Assembly: GCF_030378165.1 (NCBI RefSeq)
Contig: NZ_CP119766.1
Coordinates: 1,922,001 to 1,986,000 of the forward strand
Source: Flavobacterium panacagri
GTDB lineage: Bacteria > Bacteroidota > Bacteroidia > Flavobacteriales > Flavobacteriaceae
Direction: 5' to 3'
Length of the DNA: 64,000 nt
Below, piece after piece: positions 8,719 to 19,575 of this stretch. Every line of letters begins with the position of its first letter. Position 1 is the first letter of the stretch. The notes beneath the pieces were generated by a model. It did not search any database and was not told where the DNA came from. It saw only the letters and a program-made list of their open reading frames with translations. Both the position numbers and the translations under genes were made by a program.

Positions 8719-9144
8719 ATGACTGTAGATCAAATACTTAAATCAAAAGGAAGAAATGTTTATTCTGTTGTTTCCAATTTAACGGTTTATGAAGCGTTGA
8801 AGGTAATGGGAGAAAAAAACATTGGAGCAATTTTAATTATTGATGACAATAATTTAAAGGGAATATTATCTGAAAGAGATTATGCCCGCAAAATTGTTTT
8901 AAAAGATAAATCTTCTAAAGAAACTTTTGTTCATGAGATTATGGAAAGTAATGTTTATACAGTAAAACTTTCAGATAATCTTGAAGATTGTATGGAACTT
9001 ATGAGCGAAAAAAGAATAAGACACCTGCCAGTTCTCGAAGACGGAATCGTCGTTGGAATCATCTCGATCAGCGATGTAGTTAAGGCAATCATCGAAATTC
9101 AGAAAGATACCATTCAGCATCTGAATTCTTATATTTCTCAATAA
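8719..9144 (+). CDS. CBS-domain pair protein
   Basis: 141 residues consisting of two CBS motifs. The first is at about 10-65 (YEALKVMGEKNIGAILIIDD, LKGILSERDYARKIV) and the second at about 72-130 (VKLSDNLEDCMELMSEKRIR, HLPVLEDGIVVGIISISDVV). Stand-alone CBS pairs (Bateman modules) bind adenine nucleotides and act as energy or redox sensors on partner proteins. The target here is unknown. The gene is a single transcription unit with a terminator at 9177. Another CBS-family protein is partly present at the right edge of the window. Confidence 0.9.
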   Translation: MTVDQILKSKGRNVYSVVSNLTVYEALKVMGEKNIGAILIIDDNNLKGILSERDYARKIVLKDKSSKETFVHEIMESNVYTVKLSDNLEDCMELMSEKRIRHLPVLEDGIVVGIISISDVVKAIIEIQKDTIQHLNSYISQ

Positions 9145-9176
9145 AGCATACCTAAAAACGATAAAAATTTAAAAGG

Positions 9177-9203
9177 AGTCCAATTTCTATTGGACTTTTT
9201 TTA
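9177..9203 (+). terminator. Rho-independent terminator after the CBS gene
   Basis: AGTCCAAT (9177-9184), loop TTCT, ATTGGACT (9189-9196), then a T run. Confidence 0.8.
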
Positions 9204-9266
9204 TTTACCAAAATGGAATTTCCGAAAAGAAAATGCTAAAAACATGCCATTTTAAAACAAGACTTA

Positions 9267-9274
9267 TATCTTTG
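9267..9274 (+). promoter_or_regulatory. -7 box of the malic enzyme gene
   Basis: TATCTTTG matches TAnnTTTG, 24 bases before the ATG at 9299. No TTG was found at the expected -33 spacing, so support is partial. Confidence 0.4.
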
Positions 9275-9298
9275 TAAGCTAGAATAAAAGCTAAAATA

Positions 9299-11590
9299 AT
9301 GAACAAAGAGAGTAAAAAAAGAGAAGCGTTACTGTACCACTCAGAGCCGACTCCAGGAAAAATTCAGGTAGTTCCAACAAAAAAATATGCAACCCAAAGA
9401 GACTTATCATTGGCTTATTCGCCGGGAGTAGCAGAACCTTGTTTAGCAATTGCAGAAAACATTGATGACGTTTATAAATATACAGCAAAAGGTAATTTAG
9501 TTGCCGTAATTTCAAATGGTACAGCTGTTTTAGGTTTAGGAGATATTGGTCCAGAAGCAGGAAAACCTGTAATGGAAGGAAAAGGTTTATTATTTAAAAT
9601 ATTCTCTGATATTGATGTTTTTGATATCGAAGTTGATACTAAAAATGTTGAAGAATTTATTCAGACCGTAAAAAATATCGCTCCAACTTTTGGAGGTATT
9701 AATCTGGAAGATATCAAAGCACCAGAATCTTTTGAAATCGAAAGAAGATTAATAGAAGAATTAGATATTCCGGTAATGCACGACGATCAGCACGGAACAG
9801 CAATTATTTCTTCTGCAGCTTTAATCAATGCGCTTGAATTAGCAGGAAAAAAAGCCGAAGATGTAAAAATGGTAGTTTCAGGAGCAGGATCGGCAGCGAT
9901 TGCTTGTACCGATTTATATGTTTCATTAGGAGTAAAAGTAGAAAACATCTTAATGTTTAATAGTAAAGGGCTTTTAACAAAAGACAATCCTTCACTTTCA
10001 GAACTTCAATTAAAATATGCAATTGATGGTGCTAAAATAGATTTAGCAGCAGCGGTTAAAGGAGCCGATGTTTTCATCGGTTTATCTTCTGGAAATATTC
10101 TTTCTCCAGAAATGTTGCTTTCTATGGCAAAAAGTCCAATTGTTTTTGCAATGGCAAATCCAAACCCGGAAATTGATTATAATCTTGCTTTAGAAACAAG
10201 AAAAGACGTTATTATGGCGACAGGACGTTCTGATTTTCCTAATCAGGTAAACAACGTTTTAGGTTTTCCATACATCTTTAGAGGGGCATTAGACGTTAGA
10301 GCAAGAAAGATTAACGAAGAAATGAAAATGGCAGCAGTAAAAGCGCTGGCTATTTTAGCAAAAGAACCAGTTCCAGAGCAGGTTAACGTTGCTTACGGAG
10401 CTACAAAATTAGGCTTCGGACAAGAATATATTATTCCAAAACCATTTGATCCTAGATTGATCACGGTTGTTGCTCCTGCCGTTGCAAAAGCAGCAATGGA
10501 ATCTGGAGTAGCCAAAAATCCAATTACAGACTGGGCAGCTTATGAAGATGTGCTTCGTGAGCGTATGGGGAATGATAATAAAATGGTGCGTTTAATTACA
10601 AATCGTGCAAAATTAAATCCAAAGAAAATTGTTTTTGCTGAGGCAGATCAATTAAATGTATTAAAAGCAGCTCAGATTGTTTATGAAGACGGAATTGGAT
10701 TCCCAATTTTATTAGGAAACAAAGAAGTTATCTTAGAATTAAAACAAGAACTAGGTTTTGATGCTGATTTAGAAATTATTGATCCTAAAACAGACGAAGA
10801 AACAGAAAGACGCAACAGATTTGCAAAATCTTTCTGGGAAACTAGAGGACGCAGAGGTGTTTCAAAATTAGACGCTGAAAAATTTATGCGTGAAAGAAAC
10901 TATTTTGCAGCCATGATGGTTAATGAAGGAGAGGCAGATGCAGTAGTTACAGGGCACTCTAGAAGTTATCCTTCTGTTGTAAAACCAATGATGCAGTTAA
11001 TTCCAAAAGCACAAAATGCATCTCTTATTGCAACAGCAAACATGATGCTTACTTCGCGTGGGCCAATGTTTTTATCAGATACAGCAATAAACATTAATCC
11101 ATCTGCTCAAGATTTGGTTAATATTGCAATTATGACTTCTAAAACTGCTAAAATGTTTGGCGTTGAACCTGTTATTGCGATGGTTTCATTTTCAAACTTT
11201 GGTTCTTCAACTAGTGAAAGTGCTTCAAAAGTTAGAGAAGCGGTTGCTTATCTTCATAAAAATCATCCAGAAATGATTGTGGATGGAGAAATTCAGGCAG
11301 ATTTTGCTTTAAATCAAGAAATGCTTGAAGAGAAATTCCCATTCTCTAAATTGGCGGGTAAAAAAGTAAATACATTGATTTTTCCTAATCTAGAATCGGC
11401 GAATATCACTTACAAATTGTTAAAAGAATTGTATAAAGTGAACTCAATTGGGCCAATTATGATGGGTATGGGTAAACCAGTTCACATTTTCCAATTAGGC
11501 GCAAGCGTAGAAGAAATGGTAAATATGGCTGCCATTGCAGTGATTGATGCACAGGAAAAAGAAATCAAAAAGAATAAAGTAACACAATAA
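9299..11590 (+). CDS. maeB: NADP-dependent malic enzyme (MaeB type, malic enzyme-phosphotransacetylase fusion)
   Basis: 763 residues, the usual length of the two-part MaeB enzymes. The N-terminal malic domain (about 15-425) converts malate to pyruvate and CO2 with NADP+. It shows [42 protein letters not shown] and the nucleotide-binding [15 protein letters not shown]. The C-terminal half (about 430-763) is a phosphotransacetylase-like domain ([52 protein letters not shown]). In characterised MaeB proteins this domain is thought to have a regulatory role (acetyl-CoA control). The enzyme links the TCA cycle to pyruvate and NADPH supply. The gene appears monocistronic. Confidence 0.95.
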   Translation: MNKESKKREALLYHSEPTPGKIQVVPTKKYATQRDLSLAYSPGVAEPCLAIAENIDDVYKYTAKGNLVAVISNGTAVLGLGDIGPEAGKPVMEGKGLLFKIFSDIDVFDIEVDTKNVEEFIQTVKNIAPTFGGINLEDIKAPESFEIERRLIEELDIPVMHDDQHGTAIISSAALINALELAGKKAEDVKMVVSGAGSAAIACTDLYVSLGVKVENILMFNSKGLLTKDNPSLSELQLKYAIDGAKIDLAAAVKGADVFIGLSSGNILSPEMLLSMAKSPIVFAMANPNPEIDYNLALETRKDVIMATGRSDFPNQVNNVLGFPYIFRGALDVRARKINEEMKMAAVKALAILAKEPVPEQVNVAYGATKLGFGQEYIIPKPFDPRLITVVAPAVAKAAMESGVAKNPITDWAAYEDVLRERMGNDNKMVRLITNRAKLNPKKIVFAEADQLNVLKAAQIVYEDGIGFPILLGNKEVILELKQELGFDADLEIIDPKTDEETERRNRFAKSFWETRGRRGVSKLDAEKFMRERNYFAAMMVNEGEADAVVTGHSRSYPSVVKPMMQLIPKAQNASLIATANMMLTSRGPMFLSDTAININPSAQDLVNIAIMTSKTAKMFGVEPVIAMVSFSNFGSSTSESASKVREAVAYLHKNHPEMIVDGEIQADFALNQEMLEEKFPFSKLAGKKVNTLIFPNLESANITYKLLKELYKVNSIGPIMMGMGKPVHIFQLGASVEEMVNMAAIAVIDAQEKEIKKNKVTQ

Positions 11591-11615
11591 ACGTTCTAGT
11601 AGGGATTGGATAAAT

Positions 11616-11649
11616 TTGTCGTAGTTTTATGGCATTTTTGTTATATTTG
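11616..11649 (+). promoter_or_regulatory. Consensus promoter of the ruvA-sprA unit
   Basis: TTG at 11616-11618, a 23-base spacer and TATATTTG at 11642-11649 match TTG-N17-23-TAnnTTTG. The ruvA start codon at 11670 follows by 20 bases. Confidence 0.6.
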
Positions 11650-11669
11650 ATACTAATAAATTATAGGTA

Positions 11670-12251
11670 ATGATAGCACATTTGCAGGGAAGATTAGTTG
11701 AAAAGAATCCTACAGAAGTTGTAATTGATTGTGGAGGTGTTGGTTATCAGGTGAATATATCACTACATACTTTCTCCTTATTGCCAAATTCTGAAAATAT
11801 AAAATTGTATACGCATCTTCAAATTAAAGAAGATGCGCATACTTTATATGGTTTTGCTGAAAAATCGGAGCGTGAAATTTTCAGAATGTTACTTTCTGTT
11901 TCCGGAATCGGAGCTGGTATTGCCAGAACGATGCTTTCTTCAATAGAACCTAAACAAATTATAAATGCTATTGCATCTGGAGATGTCGGCATAATACAGT
12001 CTATCAAAGGGATTGGAAACAAAACAGCACAAAGAGTTATACTTGATTTAAAGGACAAAGTGTTAAAGTTGTACGATTTGGATGAAGTTTCGGTAGTTCA
12101 AAACAATAGAAACAAAGATGAAGCGTTATCTGCTTTGGAAGTTTTAGGTTTTGTTCGGAAAGCTTCTGAAAAAGTAGTAGAAAAGATTGTTAAAGAAGAT
12201 CCAGAAGCTACTGTAGAAACAATTATCAAGAAAGCTTTAAAAAGCTTATAA
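11670..12251 (+). CDS. ruvA: Holliday junction DNA helicase subunit RuvA
   Basis: 193 residues, standard length. Domain I (1-62) is the OB fold with MIAHLQGRLVEKNP and YTHLQIKEDAHTLYGF. Domain II carries two helix-hairpin-helix motifs (LLSVSGIGAGIARTMLSSI and SIKGIGNKTAQRVILDLKDK) that grip the four-way junction. The C-terminal domain (about 145-193, EALSALEVLGF) contacts the RuvB motor. RuvA tetramers load RuvB for branch migration during recombinational repair. sprA starts 24 bp downstream with no terminator between, so a DNA repair gene and the T9SS translocon gene share a transcript. Confidence 0.96.
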   Translation: MIAHLQGRLVEKNPTEVVIDCGGVGYQVNISLHTFSLLPNSENIKLYTHLQIKEDAHTLYGFAEKSEREIFRMLLSVSGIGAGIARTMLSSIEPKQIINAIASGDVGIIQSIKGIGNKTAQRVILDLKDKVLKLYDLDEVSVVQNNRNKDEALSALEVLGFVRKASEKVVEKIVKEDPEATVETIIKKALKSL

Positions 12252-12275
12252 ATTCATTTCATATAAAAGAATTCT

Positions 12276-15200
12276 ATGCGTAAAATTTGTATTTTGTTGC
12301 TGGTCTTACTCTGCGGTAATGTTTTGCGTGCGCAGGTTACCCCGGCAACTCAAGATACAACTAAAACTCAATTTTCTGTTGGTAAAATTGAGATTGCAGA
12401 CCCCCCAAGTGTATTGTCGGCCTACAAATATGATCCCATTACGGATCGTTATATTTATACCAATTCTGTTGATGGTTTTTCTATCAATTACCCTTTAATT
12501 CTAACGCCACAGGAATATGAAGATTTAGTTTTGAAAGAATCTAGAAGGAATTATTTCAGAAAAAAAATGGACGCTATTGATGGTAAAAAGGCAGGAGCAG
12601 AAGCGGCGAAAAAGGATTTACTTCCAAGGTATTACATTAATTCTAGTCTCTTCGAAAGTATTTTTGGAAGTAATACAATTGATGTAAAGCCCACAGGATC
12701 AGTGGAGATGGATTTGGGTATGCGCTATACCAAACAAGACAATCCTTCCTTTTCTCCAAGAAATAGATCCAGTCTAACTTTTGATTTTGATCAAAGAATC
12801 AGCATGAGTTTAATGGGGAAAATTGGAACCCGTCTGGAAGTTAATGCTAACTATGATACACAATCTACCTTTGCATTTCAGAATTTATTTAAACTGGCTT
12901 ACACACCTTCTGAAGATGATATAGTTCAGAAAGTTGAGGTGGGTAATGTGAGCATGCCATTAAACAGCAGCTTAATTAGAGGGGCACAAAGTTTGTTTGG
13001 GGTTAAGGCCCAGTTGCAATTTGGTAAAACGACAGTTACAGGAGTGTTCTCCGAACAGAAGTCTCAGACCAAAAGTATAGTCGCAGAAGGTGGAGGAACA
13101 GTTCAGAACTTTGATTTGTTTGCATTAGATTATGATAATGACCGACATTTCTTCTTGTCACAGTACTTTAGAAATAAATACGATTCATCGTTAAGAAATT
13201 ACCCGCTTATTGACAGCCGTGTTCAGGTTACAAGAATAGAAGTTTGGGTAACTAACAAACAAAACAGAGTAACGACTACTACTGGTAACAATTTAAGGAA
13301 TGTTATTGCGCTTCAGGATTTAGGTGAAGGCGAGGTAAGTGGTGTACCGAATAATGAAGTAGTTGTAATTACAAATCCAACAGGATTTTTTAATAACCCT
13401 ATAGATTCTCCTACAGATAACACCAATAATAAATATGATCCGGCTTCTATTGGAAAAGCAGGAAGTTATTTGAATTCTAATATTAGAGAAATTGTTACCG
13501 CAGGTTCTGGATTTAATAATACAAATGTTAGTGAAGGAACAGATTATTCGATCTTAGAAAACGCTAGAAAATTAACGACACAAGAGTATACTTTTAATCC
13601 GCAATTAGGATATATCTCTTTACAGCAGCGTTTGGCAAATGATGAAATTCTTGCCGTTGCCTTTGAGTATACTGTTGGAGGTAAAGTATATCAAGTTGGA
13701 GAATTTGGTAGTGACGGTGTAGATGCAACAGTAGTAACAGGAAATAATAATAATGCGAATCAAGCTATTATAACACAAAGTTTAGTCTTAAAAATGCTGA
13801 AAAGCAGTTTGACCAACGTTAAAAATCCAGTTTGGAATTTGATGATGAAAAACGTGTATCAAATTCCGCAGGCATATCAGATTAAACAAGAAGATTTCAG
13901 GCTTAATATTTTATATACAGATCCTTCGCCAATTAATTACATTACACCAGTAACAGGAAGTTCATTCCCTTCTAATCCATCACCAGATGATAAAGTAGAG
14001 CAGACTCCTTTATTGAATGTTTTTAATCTTGACCGTTTAAATTATAATAACGACCCGCAGACTGGAGGAGATGGTTTCTTCGATTATGTGCCGGGAGTAA
14101 CAGTCGATGTACAAAATGCAAGAATCATTTTTACAACGAAAGAACCTTTTGGAGAGTTGTTATTTAGAAAATTACAAAATTCCGGATCGGCAGAAAGCTA
14201 TAATGATCCAGCTACTTATAATGCGAATCAGCAGAAATATGTATTCAGAAATATGTATAGAAATACACAAGCTGGAGCTTTGCAGGATAGTGATAAAAAT
14301 AAGTTTTTACTTAGAGGGAAATATAAATCTTCCGGAAGCAGTGGTATTCCAATTGGGGCGTTTAATGTTCCCCAAGGTTCTGTGGTAGTAACTGCTGCAG
14401 GAAGAAGATTAATGGAAGGAATAGATTATAGCGTCGATTATCAATTAGGAAGAGTACAGATTTTGGACCCATCACTTCAGGCTTCCAATACTCCGATTGA
14501 AGTTTCTTTAGAGAATAATTCAATTTTTGGACAGCAGACCAGAAGATTTATGGGAGTAAATGTGGAACATAAAATTTCTGAAAAATTTATTGTTGGCGGA
14601 ACTTTATTAAAAATGACAGAACGTCCTTTTACTCAAAAATCGAGTTACGGACAGGAATCTGTAAATAATACTATTTTTGGTTTCAACGGAAATTATTCAA
14701 CTGAAGTTCCATTTCTAACTAGATTGGCAAACAAACTGCCTAACATTGATACGGATGTCCCTTCAAATCTTTCGATTCGAGGAGAAGTTGCATTTTTAAA
14801 GCCAGATGCCCCAAAAGCAAGTGATTTTGAAGGAGAGGCAACGATTTATATCGATGACTTTGAAGGAACTCAGACGACAATTGATATGAGATCGGCTTAT
14901 GCTTGGAGTTTGTCTTCTACTCCGTTTGTTAACTCTTTGAATGACAATACATTTAATGCTAGTGCGAATACACTAGAATATGGTTATAAACGTGCAAAAT
15001 TATCTTGGTATACAATTGATCCTGTTTTTTATGCTTCTAGACCTTCAGGAATTTCAAATGATGATTTGTCTTTAAACTCTACAAGAAGGATTTACAGCAG
15101 GGAACTTTATCCCAATACAGATATTGCCCAAGGACAGATTCAGGTCATTAATACACTGGATTTAACTTATTATCCATCAGACAGAGGGCCATATAACAAT

Positions 15201-18200
15201 AATCCTAATTTTGGAACAAGCAATCCTTCAACCAATTTTGGAGGAATTATGCGTGCTTTAAATTCAACCAATTTTGAGCAAGGAAACGTTGAATATATAC
15301 AATTTTGGGTATTGGATCCTTATGTTGGAAACGGAGAAGCACAGCCAGGAAATAATGGGAAAATTTATTTCAACTTAGGAGAAGTTTCAGAAGACGTTCT
15401 TAAAGATGGAAGAAAACAATACGAAAACGGATTAGGGCCTGATCAGGTAATGGTAAATCCGCAACCAATTTGGGGAGATGTGCCCGCATCTCAATCTTTA
15501 ATCTATGCATTTGATACAAATGCAGACAATCGAAGAAATCAAGACGTTGGTTTAGATGGTTTGCCGGATGTAAGAGAAGGAGCTATTTATACCAATTATG
15601 CAGGTGAGCCAGATCCAGCTGCTGATAACTATACCTATTATTTAAATACAGATGGAGGAGTTTTAAATCGATACAAAAAATATAACGGAACAGAAGGAAA
15701 CTCAGCAGTAAGTATAGACGATCCAAATCGTGGTTCTACAACCCTTCCGGATGTTGAGGATATTAATCGTGACAATACCATGAGTACGATCAATGCCTAT
15801 TATGAATACAGTATTGATGTAAGACCAGGAATGCAGGTTGGAGAAAATTTTATCACGGATATTAGAGAAGTAAATAATGTTGAACTTCCGAATGGAGGGA
15901 CAACCAATGCGAGATGGATTCAGTTTAAAATTCCAGTTTCGCAGCCACAGAATACAATCGGAAACATTACCGACTTTAGATCAATTCGTTTTATGCGTAT
16001 GTTCATGACTGGATTTAATGATCAGGTAACAGTTCGTTTTGGAGCATTAGATTTAGTTCGAGGAGAATGGAGAAAATATACAGGAACATTAGACGCCAAC
16101 GATACAAATCCAGATAATGATGGAACTCAATTTGACGTTGCGGCAGTTAATATTCAAGAGAATAGTACAAAGTGCCCTGTAAATTATGTTATTCCTCCGG
16201 GAGTGCAAAGAGAGCAATTGTATAATAACAATACAATTATCAATCAGAATGAGCAGTCTTTAGCAGTAAGAGTAGGTGGTACTGGATTGGAATATCAAGA
16301 TTCTAGAGCTGTTTTCAAAAATGTAAGTGTTGACATGCGTCAATACAAAAAATTGAAAATGTTTCTTCACGCTGAATCACTTCCAAATGAGACACCGCTT
16401 GAGAACGATGAAATGATTGGTTTTATTCGTTTTGGTAATGACTTTACACAAAACTTTTACCAAATTGAGATTCCATTAAAAGTAACCCCTAGTGGTGGTT
16501 CTTGTACAATAAGTCCAAGTCAGGTTTGGCTTGATGAAAATAATATTGATTTAGCTTTATCTTTATTAACAAGAATGAAAATTTTAGGTATGAATATCGA
16601 TATTAACTCTCCAAAAAGAGATATTAATGGTATTTATTATCCTGATGATGATCCCGATGCTGATGGCGGGGATCAAGATGGTAAATTGAGATTAGGAATT
16701 AAAGGAAATCCAAATTTCGGTTTGGTTCGAAATTTAATGGTCGGAGTAAAAAGCCAGGCAGATCACAAAGATATAAAAGGAGAAGTTTGGTTCAACGAGC
16801 TTCGTATGTCCGATATGGAAAACAAAGGCGGTATGGCGGCTTTATTGAATATCGATACCAACATGGCTGATTTGATGACATTATCTGCATCTGGTAAAAA
16901 GAGTACCATAGGTTTTGGATCTTTGGAGCAAGGAGCAAATGAAAGAGACCGTGAAGATATTCAGCAGTATAATATTGTGACCAATTTAAATTTAGGAAAG
17001 CTGCTTCCAAAAAAATGGGGTATCAATCTTCCGTTCAACTATGCGATTGGGGAAGAAGTTATTACTCCAGAGTATGATCCATTTAATCAGGATATAAAGT
17101 TGAATCAGTTACTTGCTGAGACAACAGATCCAACACAAAGAGACAATATCAGAACTCGTGCAGTAGACTATACTAAACGTAAAAGTATTAACTTCATTGG
17201 AGTAAGAAAAGATAGAGCGCCAGAACAGAAGCCTCATATTTATGATGTAGAAAACCTTACATTTTCTCAATCGTATAATCAGGTTGAAAGACATGATTAT
17301 GAAGTTGAAAATTATGAAGATGAACAGTCTAATACAGCTGTAAATTATGCTTATACTTTTCAGCCAAAAGAAGTGGTGCCGTTTAAGAAAACCAAATTCA
17401 TGAAAAAGAGTGATTATTGGAAAATGCTGAGTGACTTTAATTTAAATTATCTTCCTTCAAATATCTCTTTTAATACCAATATTATCAGACAAAGCAATCG
17501 TCAGCAATATAGACAAGTTGATGTTGAAGGTATTGGACTTGATCCGCTTTATAGAAGAAATTTTGCATTTAATTATCAATATGGATTTGGATTCAATTTG
17601 ACTAAATCTTTGAAATTAAATTATACTGCCGCTTCTAATAATATTGTTAGAAACTTTCTGAATGACGATAACACCCCAAAAGAAAATTTTAATATCTGGG
17701 ATGATTATTTTGATGTTGGTATTCCAAACCAGCATTTGCAGCAGTTAAAATTAGATTATGAAATTCCAATTAATAAAATTCCGATTTTTAGTTTTATAAA
17801 AGCAAATTATTCTTATACTGCCGATTACAATTGGCAGCGATCTTCGACAGCAATGTCTCAATATGTTGATGAGAATGGAGTTTCTTGGGATTTAGGAAAT
17901 ACAATTCAGAATGCCAATTCGAATACTTTTGCGACAACATTAAATATGAATTTGCTGTATAAGTATTTAGGTTTAACTCCGGGAGGGAAACCTGCGGCAA
18001 AACCTAAAGCAGCTGCGCCTCCAAAACCTGGAGAAAAAATTGTAAATACAGCTAAGCCGGCTTCAAGCAATAATCCTTTTTATGATGGCTTGATTGGAGT
18101 GCTAACCAGTGTCAAAAACATTCAGGTTAACTACACCAAAAATAGCGGAACTGTATTACCTGGTTATGTGCCAGGAGTTGGTTTCTTTGGTACATCTAAG

Positions 18201-19490
18201 CCTTCTTTAGGATTTGTCTTTGGTAGTCAGGATGATGTGCGTTACGAGGCTGCTAAAAATGGATGGCTGACCGATTATCAGAACTTTAACCAGAACTTTA
18301 CACAGGTAAGCAATAAGCTTTTGAAGATTACGGCTAATGTAGATTTGTTTCCCGATTTTAAAATAGATCTAGCAATGGATCGTTCCTATTCTGAGAATTC
18401 TTCAGAACAATATAGCGTTGATCCAGATACAAATGAATATTTGCCTTTGTCGCCGTATACATACGGAATGTTCTCTATTTCAACGGTACTGATAAAAACT
18501 GCTTTTTCTACCAGTACAGAAACAGAATCACCTGCATTTGACGATTTTAGAAGTAATCGTTTGGTTATTGCAAATCGTTTGGCAGAACAGCATTATGGTA
18601 CAGGAGTAGAAATTCCAAGATATGGAGATGCAAATAACCCAATTCCGGCAGAGACTGATCCAAATTATAAGATTTATGTATCTAATGTTGGATATCCTAT
18701 TGGTTTTTCAAAAAGTAATCAGGCGGTGTTGCTTCCGTCTTTCTTGGCGGCATATACAGGAGCGGATGCTTCAAACAGTTCTACTGGAATTTTTAAAAGT
18801 TTTCCAATACCAAACTGGACAGTGAAGTATAATGGTTTAATGCGTTATAAATATTTTAAAGACAATTTTAAACGTTTCTCTTTACAGCATAATTATAGAG
18901 CATCTTATACTATCAGTCAGTTTAGATCTAATTTTGATTATATAGAAACTCCAAATGGTCAGGATGTTAATACCAATTTCTTTAACAAAACGATTATGTC
19001 TAATGTCAATTTAGTAGAGCAGTTTAGTCCGCTTATTCGAGTTGATTTTGAGCTAAAGAGTTCGTTGCGTTTATTAACAGAGATTAAAAAAGACCGTGCT
19101 TTGTCTATGAGTTTTGACAATAATTTATTGACAGAGGTAAAAGGAGTAGAATATGTTGTTGGATTAGGATACCGTTTTAAAGATGTAATTTTCTCATCTA
19201 GATTAGCAGATAATCCAACTGGAATTATTAAAAGTGATATTAACTTAAAAGCCGATTTTTCATTTAGAAATAATGAAACACTGGTGAGATATTTAGATTA
19301 CGATAATAATCAGCTGGCAGCGGGGCAGAATATTTGGACTTTAAAGGTAACAGCCGATTATTCATTTAGTAAAAACCTGACCGCAATATTCTATTATGAT
19401 CATTCGTTTTCGAAAGCCGTTATTTCAACTGCATTTCCTTTAACGAACATCAGATCAGGTTTCACACTTCGTTATAATTTTGGAAATTAA
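12276..19490 (+). CDS. sprA: SprA, T9SS outer-membrane translocon / gliding motility protein
   Basis: 2404 residues, matching the size of F. johnsoniae SprA. The signal peptide (about 1-19) ends VLRAQV. Recognisable stretches include LPRYYINSSLFESIFGSNTIDV near the N-terminus, a long run of beta-strand-rich sequence and an aromatic, Asn-rich C-terminus ending RSGFTLRYNFGN. Family knowledge: SprA (Sov in Porphyromonas) forms a single-chain 36-strand barrel that is the protein-conducting channel of T9SS and is needed for gliding. Residues about 1902-1922 form an Ala/Pro/Lys-rich low-complexity stretch (PGGKPAAKPKAAAPPKPGEK), probably a surface or periplasmic loop. The order ruvA-sprA-gcvH agrees with F. 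johnsoniae. The frame is uninterrupted over 7.2 kb. Confidence 0.97.
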   Translation: MRKICILLLVLLCGNVLRAQVTPATQDTTKTQFSVGKIEIADPPSVLSAYKYDPITDRYIYTNSVDGFSINYPLILTPQEYEDLVLKESRRNYFRKKMDAIDGKKAGAEAAKKDLLPRYYINSSLFESIFGSNTIDVKPTGSVEMDLGMRYTKQDNPSFSPRNRSSLTFDFDQRISMSLMGKIGTRLEVNANYDTQSTFAFQNLFKLAYTPSEDDIVQKVEVGNVSMPLNSSLIRGAQSLFGVKAQLQFGKTTVTGVFSEQKSQTKSIVAEGGGTVQNFDLFALDYDNDRHFFLSQYFRNKYDSSLRNYPLIDSRVQVTRIEVWVTNKQNRVTTTTGNNLRNVIALQDLGEGEVSGVPNNEVVVITNPTGFFNNPIDSPTDNTNNKYDPASIGKAGSYLNSNIREIVTAGSGFNNTNVSEGTDYSILENARKLTTQEYTFNPQLGYISLQQRLANDEILAVAFEYTVGGKVYQVGEFGSDGVDATVVTGNNNNANQAIITQSLVLKMLKSSLTNVKNPVWNLMMKNVYQIPQAYQIKQEDFRLNILYTDPSPINYITPVTGSSFPSNPSPDDKVEQTPLLNVFNLDRLNYNNDPQTGGDGFFDYVPGVTVDVQNARIIFTTKEPFGELLFRKLQNSGSAESYNDPATYNANQQKYVFRNMYRNTQAGALQDSDKNKFLLRGKYKSSGSSGIPIGAFNVPQGSVVVTAAGRRLMEGIDYSVDYQLGRVQILDPSLQASNTPIEVSLENNSIFGQQTRRFMGVNVEHKISEKFIVGGTLLKMTERPFTQKSSYGQESVNNTIFGFNGNYSTEVPFLTRLANKLPNIDTDVPSNLSIRGEVAFLKPDAPKASDFEGEATIYIDDFEGTQTTIDMRSAYAWSLSSTPFVNSLNDNTFNASANTLEYGYKRAKLSWYTIDPVFYASRPSGISNDDLSLNSTRRIYSRELYPNTDIAQGQIQVINTLDLTYYPSDRGPYNNNPNFGTSNPSTNFGGIMRALNSTNFEQGNVEYIQFWVLDPYVGNGEAQPGNNGKIYFNLGEVSEDVLKDGRKQYENGLGPDQVMVNPQPIWGDVPASQSLIYAFDTNADNRRNQDVGLDGLPDVREGAIYTNYAGEPDPAADNYTYYLNTDGGVLNRYKKYNGTEGNSAVSIDDPNRGSTTLPDVEDINRDNTMSTINAYYEYSIDVRPGMQVGENFITDIREVNNVELPNGGTTNARWIQFKIPVSQPQNTIGNITDFRSIRFMRMFMTGFNDQVTVRFGALDLVRGEWRKYTGTLDANDTNPDNDGTQFDVAAVNIQENSTKCPVNYVIPPGVQREQLYNNNTIINQNEQSLAVRVGGTGLEYQDSRAVFKNVSVDMRQYKKLKMFLHAESLPNETPLENDEMIGFIRFGNDFTQNFYQIEIPLKVTPSGGSCTISPSQVWLDENNIDLALSLLTRMKILGMNIDINSPKRDINGIYYPDDDPDADGGDQDGKLRLGIKGNPNFGLVRNLMVGVKSQADHKDIKGEVWFNELRMSDMENKGGMAALLNIDTNMADLMTLSASGKKSTIGFGSLEQGANERDREDIQQYNIVTNLNLGKLLPKKWGINLPFNYAIGEEVITPEYDPFNQDIKLNQLLAETTDPTQRDNIRTRAVDYTKRKSINFIGVRKDRAPEQKPHIYDVENLTFSQSYNQVERHDYEVENYEDEQSNTAVNYAYTFQPKEVVPFKKTKFMKKSDYWKMLSDFNLNYLPSNISFNTNIIRQSNRQQYRQVDVEGIGLDPLYRRNFAFNYQYGFGFNLTKSLKLNYTAASNNIVRNFLNDDNTPKENFNIWDDYFDVGIPNQHLQQLKLDYEIPINKIPIFSFIKANYSYTADYNWQRSSTAMSQYVDENGVSWDLGNTIQNANSNTFATTLNMNLLYKYLGLTPGGKPAAKPKAAAPPKPGEKIVNTAKPASSNNPFYDGLIGVLTSVKNIQVNYTKNSGTVLPGYVPGVGFFGTSKPSLGFVFGSQDDVRYEAAKNGWLTDYQNFNQNFTQVSNKLLKITANVDLFPDFKIDLAMDRSYSENSSEQYSVDPDTNEYLPLSPYTYGMFSISTVLIKTAFSTSTETESPAFDDFRSNRLVIANRLAEQHYGTGVEIPRYGDANNPIPAETDPNYKIYVSNVGYPIGFSKSNQAVLLPSFLAAYTGADASNSSTGIFKSFPIPNWTVKYNGLMRYKYFKDNFKRFSLQHNYRASYTISQFRSNFDYIETPNGQDVNTNFFNKTIMSNVNLVEQFSPLIRVDFELKSSLRLLTEIKKDRALSMSFDNNLLTEVKGVEYVVGLGYRFKDVIFSSRLADNPTGIIKSDINLKADFSFRNNETLVRYLDYDNNQLAAGQNIWTLKVTADYSFSKNLTAIFYYDHSFSKAVISTAFPLTNIRSGFTLRYNFGN

Positions 19491-19527
19491 TTTTAGGTTT
19501 CTAAACTAGATTTCATTAGAAGATTAT

Positions 19528-19535
19528 TACATTTG
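19528..19535 (+). promoter_or_regulatory. -7 box upstream of gcvH
   Basis: TACATTTG matches TAnnTTTG, 40 bases before the gcvH ATG and inside the 85-bp gap after sprA. No clear TTG lies at the right distance. Confidence 0.4.
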
Positions 19536-19575
19536 TGGCTTAAATTTTAAATTATCAATTTTCAAACATACTATT

